This document shows positions 27,901 through 33,497 of a stretch of 33,497 bases of DNA, one piece after another; the first letter of the stretch is position 1; the number at the start of each line of letters is the position of its first letter. Made by a program: the position numbers and the translations under genes. The notes under the pieces were generated by a model. That model worked only from the letters and a program-made list of their open reading frames with translations. It was not told the DNA's origin and did not search any database. Origin of the DNA: Microcaldota archaeon (GTDB taxonomy: Archaea > Micrarchaeota > Micrarchaeia > Micrarchaeales > CABMGC01); assembly GCA_021850805.1 (NCBI GenBank), contig JAJZKO010000009.1, positions 1 to 33,497 on the forward strand. The letters are read 5' to 3'.

Positions 27901-28547
27901 CCCTGCCCATTCATAAGAACTTCGCTGAGATTTGCAAAGCCCATGTATACAGTCAGGTTAGAATCTGCAGCAATACCTGAACTTATGTTCAGCCAGTATA
28001 CGGTATCCGTTGATGTATTCAGTCTGCTTGCATTCTGCGGGTCATTGAGTCTTATATTCGAGGCGCTTCCTTCGAGCCATGAGTTTATCACGGTGCCATT
28101 ATAATAAAAAAATTCTATATTACTCAGGTTCCCTGCCTCCAGATAAGCATACTTTGAGCTATTTACGTAAATCTCCTGCTGGAATGGCGCCTCAGTGCTT
28201 ATGTTCTGTGCATTGTCCAGCCTTATCGGTATATAATATTCCACAGCAGGCGGAAAGCTAGCTGCAGCCTGTGCGCCTGAATTGCTATAGTATACCGTGC
28301 CGTTTGAATATCCTGGAGATACCTTTATCGATGAGCTGTAGTCCTTCCCATTCGGCGCAGTAACTCCGTAAGCGGTGTACGCGCCTGCAGAAGTATAATT
28401 ATTGCTGGTATTCTGGAGAGAATTGGACGTTCCAGAGAAGTAATATACGCTACCATGCCAATCATGCCTGACATTCACCGCGCCAAGCAAGAAAGCGGCT
28501 CCAAAGGTAATCACAAGAAGCATTACCAAAGCGGTATACCTTTCCAT
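21981..28547 (-). CDS. Giant secreted surface protein (2188 aa) with four DUF2341 modules
   Basis: N-terminal TM/signal; four modules start YYIPIRLDN, YYVPIEIVN, AYVPINFTD and KYFPLTLCN, each followed by APFQQ...NVEFFYxNGTVxxSWLE...VYMGFA...GEAPQLSxxYxEYDxGxxVF and mostly ending VRVRAYPPNGVMP; linker with NEVGLPSGYKWSVTY. Confidence 0.92.
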   Translation of the reverse strand: MERYTALVMLLVITFGAAFLLGAVNVRHDWHGSVYYFSGTSNSLQNTSNNYTSAGAYTAYGVTAPNGKDYSSSIKVSPGYSNGTVYYSNSGAQAAASFPPAVEYYIPIRLDNAQNISTEAPFQQEIYVNSSKYAYLEAGNLSNIEFFYYNGTVINSWLEGSASNIRLNDPQNASRLNTSTDTVYWLNISSGIAADSNLTVYMGFANLSEVLMNGQGTGEAPQLSQVYGRYDNGASVFSMYYNGSGTGNLSLANGGMLSSISMTGPYGFPSNVIQITGNGSTSKSPETVAWSNVPLGYNSFVVEGWGNIGTNLNALFSVRGSSDSSLSNYIIGDGWMGDEAIVAYLSSGANTALCNTGSRQPGWYWIEGIVNGTDLASYIYNRTPEEGGAIVANCTTSSSLIGTQDKYAGIVTWAGLTNPAYFAMIRARAYPPDGVMPHEYIGNASAVPSLSVQLPAYAAYGEVFAIRARASNRNAGVIIKIDGAMVATGNGTVEYGVCSGGSQTCLTPGTYNITVMNPGTGRKIMEQVDVAKGIPHLMVNVDSAGFGAPNATGKIYIPVNPLQRTYSISLHLYSTIEAGNKLGYSWSAFEGSRIAGQGSNTTGNLSEYLNYTNIPVGDNISVYLSSSSSQNYSAEDPNIFVVPVPIVYYVPIEIVNLNNNAMPAPFQQRVAVNGLNYTPWEAPNMQNVMFFYRNGTVINSWLESGRLENGNYIYNYSESGNLNKSWNTTYWIKLPNGLPANSKETVYMGFAYRGTNLLNNITTGENPTLSKSYAEYDDGYNVFNFYSDFRGTALNTSKWVNNTVNTGYGKILVDNGLTVVKSGKTGAIGNTPEIYSVKKLGQGVLDFFGNFSPSQPCCQWSTFGYMSTSPNPSNGNTNLSVIGGTGLNPEVYGILTWNSVTIHRVTGLAFGGYRLYSIRVAANNTATVNATVNYTGFITSNSGIPAFPLNIGGFAQNSTYEVQWVRLRAYPALSSLVKLYTLNGGTESYISYANSTNSSVEQGSISLRLPTGYKTYIYAAGDGGNNRSAGMGVNWTVEASDSVVSGSTTKGRTTTDYYDNSSVGYSTYNVGNASSPSAAQGFAISGIAINASPSSLTFYTGNGNAAGSYNSVLTYTVATSGSDVYIVASTGNSTFLPVKLPNNRCNSITNSNYSGSFGFAGAWAVECLNQSAGTYSINFTSSGFATAVPGPAGSAASELAAVEAPSVKSIFNEVGLPSGYKWSVTYDSEIFNGISPGGVGTTTAPGNYLFSIPDRSIGGFLYTPSVSSGYLVAGNTTNVTFTKSAVVVPSGISAYVPINFTDNQTIATPAPFQQMLVVNSSNYSAYEAGNLQNVEFFYGNGTVVPSWLETNDTNSSYHTIYWLRLSASIPSNANSTVFMGWASKATNLFNGNNIGEAPQLSPTYAEYDSGYRVFNFYSDFRGTALNTSKWSETTGTGGSYSVNDGLTIGEKDNYITFVQSLTSFSNPEIVETDVNSNIMTTNYQGAAPFTGVGYSGAGDGISSGYAYWDLFLTNTSANPAYTFAPTWFLANDTTYMDRYPAPIFSLNGILGGVWLATGSEAMYYNYSRVTTWDNTGNKLQPMPIGVEATGVSGGSTNPWYATFQWVRVRAYPPNGVMPRARFGTVVSSSPLTSFREFGLFDNGETWSVTYNGVTESAVVPNNIVFSTAPGSYQFSIPNVSESTILQSAKVQSGTLRAGNTTFASVFSCRSTVSAPSSVPSGIVKYFPLTLCNLQNSSTPAPFQQMLVVNSLNYSLYATSNLNNVEFFNASGSVIPSWMEGNSSNMMQGSNLYTSNDIVYWLKIKNGVPARGSLELFMGFAGNVISSSNNLLNAHLTGEAPQLSPSYGEYDNGANVFALYDNFTGTALNTSKWKEGIGSYGSLSVDNGLTLTEAPTATGKLNYTYVQSLTTISNPSVVEIYAKSTDMNIIADELGPFIGTGAVSGLVDGVNTGYAYNIENLSVNQRPYYILTNSTRYVASNISSETVNGIMGSAWLGTGNERQFFDYHKAIFSTSPAPSISSEPVGVEVEGPDAVGSFSTLFQWVRVRAYPPNGVMPETSFGAAPVVSSATCTISLNSTKINFGTLVPGGVEATNKGIIDTNTGTAPSYIYVFGSNWIYGSNSFGVSNTVWDAVSGTRYSSANPLTSVPYNTLIDVGAGASNDIYFGVGVPNAQVAGAYGQNITIENSC

Positions 28548-28637
28548 ACTCTATTACTCTCATCCCTTTCTAGAATGCGCCTCTACTCGCACCTACCTGG
28601 TATATACACAGCAAAAAATTAAACCCATACGCATAAC

Positions 28638-29399
28638 TCATCTGGTAAACCTTCCCATAATCCTGGAAATAAATCCGCCTTCAGCCCCTCCTTCCTTTCC
28701 AGAAAATCTCAATGCCATCTGCCTTATGTCTTTGCAGAACCTCGAATTCTTTTTCATCGCATAGGCAGCAATTCTCTCAGAGACGCTGATAGGCACAATA
28801 CTATCCTCTCGGAGTACGCAAAAGACTTTATTGCCGTATATCTCCTCAATCTCGCGTATGGTGAGCTCATAGCTCATGTTCTGCACCCTGTTTACCACCA
28901 GCCTCTGCCTGATGCCAAACTTCCTGTAAACCTTCGCAAGCCTCATCGCACTGGTGCATGAGGGAAAATCAGGAGTGGTAAGTATAAATGCCTCATCGTA
29001 GGACCTTACTGCTTCCTCGGATATTATCCCAGGTGCGGTATCTATAATTACAAAGTCAAAGTTTGTGCTCCTTAGGTTCTCTGCAAATGCGTGCACATCC
29101 CTGTCATTCAGGCTGACCTGTCGGGCGCTCAGTCTTCCGGGAAGGACTATCAACCCAGTCCTTCTGTCCTTTACCACAGCCTCGGAAATCTTCGTTCTGC
29201 CCCTTATCACTTCCAGAGATCCTGCCTCTATATCCTCAAGCCCCAAGTCTATCCCTATGGAAGGATTGGTAAAATCCGCATCCACGAGAAGGACGCTCTT
29301 CCCGATCTGCTCCAGGGCAGCAGCGAAATTAACTGCTACTACCGTCTTCCCAACGCCTCCTTTCTGTGATGATATCCTTATAAGATACGGTTTTCCCAT
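28638..29399 (-). CDS. MinD/ParA-family ATPase
   Basis: ISSQKGGVGKTVVAVNFAAAL, LLVDADFTNPSIGIDLGL, FVIIDTAPGI, LVVNRV; C-terminal amphipathic GGFISRIMGRFTR. Confidence 0.9.
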   Translation of the reverse strand: MGKPYLIRISSQKGGVGKTVVAVNFAAALEQIGKSVLLVDADFTNPSIGIDLGLEDIEAGSLEVIRGRTKISEAVVKDRRTGLIVLPGRLSARQVSLNDRDVHAFAENLRSTNFDFVIIDTAPGIISEEAVRSYDEAFILTTPDFPSCTSAMRLAKVYRKFGIRQRLVVNRVQNMSYELTIREIEEIYGNKVFCVLREDSIVPISVSERIAAYAMKKNSRFCKDIRQMALRFSGKEGGAEGGFISRIMGRFTR

Positions 29400-31412
29400 C
29401 TACTCCCCTCCATCCTCCATCTCTCTCTTTATCTTCTCAAGCCTCTCAACCCTCCACTTCCTGTATACGGGCCTGCTGCGAATCTTAATTATGCTCGCCA
29501 CTATGATCAGGAGCCCAAGCGCGGCCAGAATGCCCCTGTAAGCATATCCAAGGAATCCGGAGTAGCCTACGTTCACGGTCGGCTCCACAGGTATAGTTGT
29601 AGTCGTAGAAGTGTATACCTGCCTTGCAAGCACATCCTCAGTAACAGTGTAGCTCTTTGTCCTATTCCCTATGGTAATGTTGATATATGCGGAGTATGAT
29701 CCCGGCGAATATCCTGCAACGAATGGGAATCCTCCATCCACCGCGCTGTCAGGTGCAAGATGGTATTCTTCCGCACCCTTGCTTAGGTATATCCCACTAG
29801 GGGCATACGCCGATATCAGCACGTTTGCTTCAGACGCACCAGTATACACGAAGGAGAAATTTATGGAGCCATCTGCGCCAGTATAAACAGGCACAGAGGC
29901 AAAACTTACAATAGCCGCAGAAGACGAGAAAGTGAGGCTGCGCTGGTACTCAAGCCTCTCTGTGGATTGCTCGAGGAGATAGGGGTCTGAGACATTGGAT
30001 ATCGAATAGTATACGTACTTATCAGCCGCTGCTGCAGGAATGCTCCAGCTTATCACATAAGAGCCGTTGCTGTAGCTCACATAGTTCGGGAATCCGTACG
30101 CCTTTATGTCTGAAGCTGAATTTGTGATTGCCTTAGGGATATACACCATCAGCGTGTAGTTGTACAGGCCTGTCGAGTTTACGCTAAGGTTAACATTTAT
30201 CCTTCCCGAGACATTCGTATAGCTGTTTGAGGCGCTCAGCTCCTCTGTTATCGCATGCCCCGTAGTGCTGGAATTGTACATGTAAAATTCATAATATGAA
30301 GTCGAGTTGTAAGATGATCCGTAAGTGCCCCTTGCAGATACTGTTATAGGCACACTGTATACTCCCTGCACATCCCTGGAAGCTGTGAAGGCGATGCTTA
30401 CAAACAGCCTCTCCCCCGGCGCAAGGTAGCCCCTCCCTGAAGATATGTTGGCTACATTCCTGTATCCGAATGGGGTACTGACATTTATGTACTCTCCTAC
30501 CGTACCGTTGTTCTTAATCTCCATCTGCGAATACACAGTCTGCCCAAACGGCGCAGATACGTAAAACGGCACATACAATATCTCAATATGCGGCGGAGGC
30601 GGAGGCGGCGAGCTTGGCTGCTGCGGCTGATTGCTGAAGACCGTATACGAAGAGGTAAAATTATTGCTTCGCAGCCTCAGCCCTCCTGAAGAGTAATTCA
30701 TGTAAATGATCATGGTATAGGTGCCTGTGGCACCACTGACTCCGTTAAGCACAAAATCCTGGGATCCGCTGCTTCCAGGCGCCAGACCATTAACCGGAAA
30801 AGAGTAATCCCTGCTGATAGGCCCCCTTACCTGTATATATAATGTATCGTTTACGGAAGAAAGGTTTCCCCTGTTACTCTCGTTTACCTGCAATCCAATC
30901 TGCGATCCCTGTAGTATGCTCTGCTGCATCTGCACGGGCCCTATAATCATATTCGCAGGCAGGAGCAGCGCGAATCTTGCAGTACTTTCATTGTGATAGC
31001 CCACATACGAGACGTTAAAGACCGCTGTATAATTCCCGTATTCAAGCGTTGACGTGTTCACCTCTAACGTATTGGACTGCACCGCTCCAGAGGCAGGGGG
31101 AAGAGGAAACTGCTTGTAATACACGAGCGAGTCTGCAGGCTGACGGTACAGGCTTATGCTTCCGTTTAGCTCTGACGTAGTGCACCCTCCGATGGAATTG
31201 TACGAATACGGAAACGATGCGTTAGTCCCTATCACATAAAATGCATTCGCAGAGACTGAGACATGAAGCCCGCAGAATACCGTCACGTTAGCGGCTATGC
31301 TACTTCCGCTGCTGGCAAAACCCGAGCCAGAAAAGAACAAGAGAAAAGCAATAATGCAAAGCGGTAAATGCGGATTGCGATGTCTATTACAATGTATGCC
31401 TGCACCCATCAT
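29400..31412 (-). CDS. Large surface protein with C-terminal TM anchor and short cytosolic tail
   Basis: 670 aa, signal peptide, repeated beta-sandwich-like segments, PPPPPP linker, C-terminal TM GILAALGLLIIVASIIKI then basic tail; its TAG is directly followed by the MinD-like ATG. Confidence 0.82.
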   Translation of the reverse strand: MMGAGIHCNRHRNPHLPLCIIAFLLFFSGSGFASSGSSIAANVTVFCGLHVSVSANAFYVIGTNASFPYSYNSIGGCTTSELNGSISLYRQPADSLVYYKQFPLPPASGAVQSNTLEVNTSTLEYGNYTAVFNVSYVGYHNESTARFALLLPANMIIGPVQMQQSILQGSQIGLQVNESNRGNLSSVNDTLYIQVRGPISRDYSFPVNGLAPGSSGSQDFVLNGVSGATGTYTMIIYMNYSSGGLRLRSNNFTSSYTVFSNQPQQPSSPPPPPPHIEILYVPFYVSAPFGQTVYSQMEIKNNGTVGEYINVSTPFGYRNVANISSGRGYLAPGERLFVSIAFTASRDVQGVYSVPITVSARGTYGSSYNSTSYYEFYMYNSSTTGHAITEELSASNSYTNVSGRINVNLSVNSTGLYNYTLMVYIPKAITNSASDIKAYGFPNYVSYSNGSYVISWSIPAAAADKYVYYSISNVSDPYLLEQSTERLEYQRSLTFSSSAAIVSFASVPVYTGADGSINFSFVYTGASEANVLISAYAPSGIYLSKGAEEYHLAPDSAVDGGFPFVAGYSPGSYSAYINITIGNRTKSYTVTEDVLARQVYTSTTTTIPVEPTVNVGYSGFLGYAYRGILAALGLLIIVASIIKIRSRPVYRKWRVERLEKIKREMEDGGE

Positions 31413-31485
31413 AATCCCATGCCCGCCAATTAATATATATCTTGCAGATTGATAAAATACTGCATCTTTCTGTCGCGGTGGTATA

Positions 31486-32718
31486 TTGAGGCTTGCGATA
31501 ATATCGGACCTGCATATAGGCTATGAGCGCTTCAGCGATGATGCTCTCCTCCAGGCCCGCAGAGCCTTGGAGGCTGCGCATGCAGATGCCGATGCTGTCC
31601 TGATACCTGGCGATATATTCGATAACCGCACCCCAAAGCCAGAGGTTATAGCATCCGCAATGCGCCTCTTCAGGGAGTTCTCCGGAATGGAATGGACAGC
31701 GAAGCCTGCGGAAGCTGGAGAACCGGGCGCAAGAGCGCCGATTGTAGTAATTCCAGGCACCCATGAGCGCCGTGCCCAGGACATAGAGAATCCTGTAAGC
31801 CTTCTTTCCATCGCAGGATTCGTAGTAGATGCAAGCAACAGGCGCGCAACACTTGAAAAAGATGGGGAGAAGGTTAGCATATTCGGTATAGCCGGCGTCT
31901 CTGAGGAGCGCTTTGGAGAGATCCTTTCCAAACTCAATCCGGAACCAGAGCCGGGCGCATTCAACATACTCATGTTCCACCAGTCTCTATACGAGCTTCT
32001 GCCATTCAGTGATACCTTCCTCAGGATGGATATGCTGCCGAAGGGATTCGACCTATATGTCTGCGGCCACATACACGGGAGGGTCGAGAAGAAACTCCAC
32101 GGGAGCGACTTCCTGATCCCGGGAAGTACAGTACTAACACAGCTCAAAGAGGGCGAGCAGGAGGGCAAGGGATTTTACATATATGATACATCATCACGCA
32201 CATTCTCCTTCAGATACATAGACTCAAGGAAATTCGTCCTCATAAAGGAGGATGCATCAAACCGCTCGGCTCTCGATGTAAGGCATGCCATAGAGGAGAA
32301 GGTGAAGGGCATAGCCTCGTCTTCAAACTCAAAACCAATAATAAGGGTTGAGATAACCGGAAAACTAAGGGAAGGTTCAGTGAACCTGGAGCTGCAGCCC
32401 AAGAGGATAGCAGAGGAGCTCAAGGATACTGCGATAGTGGAGATAGGGAGCAAGATAGACGCCGAAGAGATAGGGAAAGATGCCGAGGCCCAGGAGCTCC
32501 GCAGCGGGAAGCTGAAGGACATGTCGATAAAGGATTACGGGATGGAGCTCTTCCTCGAGAATCTGCGGAAGAAGGGATATACGCTTTCAATAAAGCCTTC
32601 AGACCTATTCGAAGTCCTCGCGCAGGAAGGCTCAAGCAGGGACAAGGCAATATCGGAAGCCATCGCGCTGCTCTATTCCTCATTTCCAAGCGCTTCAGAA
32701 TCCATGGAAAGCTCCTGA
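31486..32718 (+). CDS. Mre11/SbcD-like DNA repair exonuclease (TTG start)
   Basis: ISDLHIGY, IPGDIFDN, VVIPGTHERR, MFHQSL, VCGHIHG calcineurin-like motifs. Confidence 0.85.
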   Translation: MRLAIISDLHIGYERFSDDALLQARRALEAAHADADAVLIPGDIFDNRTPKPEVIASAMRLFREFSGMEWTAKPAEAGEPGARAPIVVIPGTHERRAQDIENPVSLLSIAGFVVDASNRRATLEKDGEKVSIFGIAGVSEERFGEILSKLNPEPEPGAFNILMFHQSLYELLPFSDTFLRMDMLPKGFDLYVCGHIHGRVEKKLHGSDFLIPGSTVLTQLKEGEQEGKGFYIYDTSSRTFSFRYIDSRKFVLIKEDASNRSALDVRHAIEEKVKGIASSSNSKPIIRVEITGKLREGSVNLELQPKRIAEELKDTAIVEIGSKIDAEEIGKDAEAQELRSGKLKDMSIKDYGMELFLENLRKKGYTLSIKPSDLFEVLAQEGSSRDKAISEAIALLYSSFPSASESMESS

Positions 32719-32727
32719 CACATAGCT

Positions 32728-33426
32728 TCAGGAGTCCTTGCGCAGAAATTCTTCCTTCACCATCTTCCCGTCCATTATGTGTATAACATGGTCGCACTTC
32801 CTTGTTATATCCGGATTGTGCGTCACCATCACTATCGTAACCCCGTGCTTCTTGCATATGCTCCTGAATAATGCTATTACCTCATCCCCGGCCTTGCTGT
32901 CAAGGTTGCCCGTAGGCTCATCGGCAAGGACAAGCGAGGGATTGTTCACCAGTGCTCTGGCTATCGCAACCCTCTGCTGCTGCCCTCCGCTGAGCTGCAT
33001 CGGCTTAAGCATTACCCTGTTTCCAAGGCCCAGGTCGTTAAGGAGCGCATCTGCCCTCTCCTTCCTCTCATAATCAGGCATCGGATCAACCATTAGCGGC
33101 AGCGCCACATTCATCTCGGCGTTTATGCCATTGACCAGGTTGAAGGCCTGGAAGACGAACCCCAGCTTCTTGTTCCTGAAATCTGCAAGCTGGTTCTCGT
33201 TCATGTTGGAAGTGGGCACTCCGTCTATGTACACCTCTCCGGATGTTGGCTTGTCTATTGTGCCAAGGAGGTGCATAAGCGTGGACTTGCCGCTGCCAGA
33301 AGGCCCTACAATAGCGACGAACTCTCCTTTCTTAAGTGAGAAGGATACGTTTATCAGCGCATCTACCTCGACCGAGCCGGAGAAGTACTTCTTTGAGACA
33401 TTCTTAGCCTGAACCGAATATTCCAT
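32728..33426 (-). CDS. ABC transporter ATP-binding protein, MacB/LolD type
   Basis: GPSGSGKST, LSGGQQQRVAIARALVNNPSLVLADEPTGNLDSKAG, VTHNPDI; FVFQAFNLV Q-loop. Confidence 0.95.
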   Translation of the reverse strand: MEYSVQAKNVSKKYFSGSVEVDALINVSFSLKKGEFVAIVGPSGSGKSTLMHLLGTIDKPTSGEVYIDGVPTSNMNENQLADFRNKKLGFVFQAFNLVNGINAEMNVALPLMVDPMPDYERKERADALLNDLGLGNRVMLKPMQLSGGQQQRVAIARALVNNPSLVLADEPTGNLDSKAGDEVIALFRSICKKHGVTIVMVTHNPDITRKCDHVIHIMDGKMVKEEFLRKDS

Positions 33427-33497
33427 AAAACCTTACTGCAAACTAAGATTACGATAATATTTAACTGCTGCCTTTATTTTAGGTTTGCAAACATGGA

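Noticed and set aside
21981-28547. Plus-strand ORFs of 60-139 aa inside the giant gene
   Set aside because: Antisense to a clear 2188-aa coding sequence with repeated domains.
31387-32168. Minus-strand ORFs of 197 and 215 aa
   Set aside because: Antisense to the Mre11-like gene, whose motifs are clear.

Overview
Archaeal chromosome segment. The gene set is ORC1/Cdc6, Mrp, archaeal-type TyrRS, FtsZ-SecE, an Mre11-like nuclease, DUF2341 surface proteins and weak TATA-type promoters. It most resembles a small-genome DPANN archaeon such as a Micrarchaeota/ARMAN-like lineage; that placement is inference from memory, not a search. There are three zones. (1) About 1-4840 is an AT-rich accessory island immediately 3' of a tRNA-Pro(CGG) gene. 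It carries a 52-bp perfect direct repeat and a 29-bp inverted repeat, an N-terminally truncated solo Cas1 that keeps its catalytic residues, a frameshifted AbrB-like ORF, a PD-(D/E)XK/DUF5655 protein, a multi-TM protein and a C-terminal fragment of a restriction-modification enzyme. It looks like a decayed, possibly casposon-like, integrated element. (2) About 4844-20639 is a housekeeping/metabolic region: a secreted GH76-type glycoside hydrolase followed by an (alpha/alpha)6-barrel hydrolase, the TyrRS / dCTPase-like / GTPase-less EF-Tu-like / GT2 / Mrp / Cdc6 cluster, ftsZ-secE, an Lrp-like regulator and a DMT transporter. (3) About 20645-31412 is a minus-strand cell-surface locus. It contains a 670-aa surface protein translationally coupled to a MinD-like ATPase with a MinD-like amphipathic C-terminus, a 2188-aa protein with four DUF2341 modules, a 186-aa secreted protein sharing the giant protein's C-terminal module (ending ENSC), and a membrane protein with a histone-like basic tail. 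Zone 3 is the best candidate for an undescribed surface/attachment system; zone 1 is the best candidate for an unusual mobile element. No CRISPR array or rRNA was seen.
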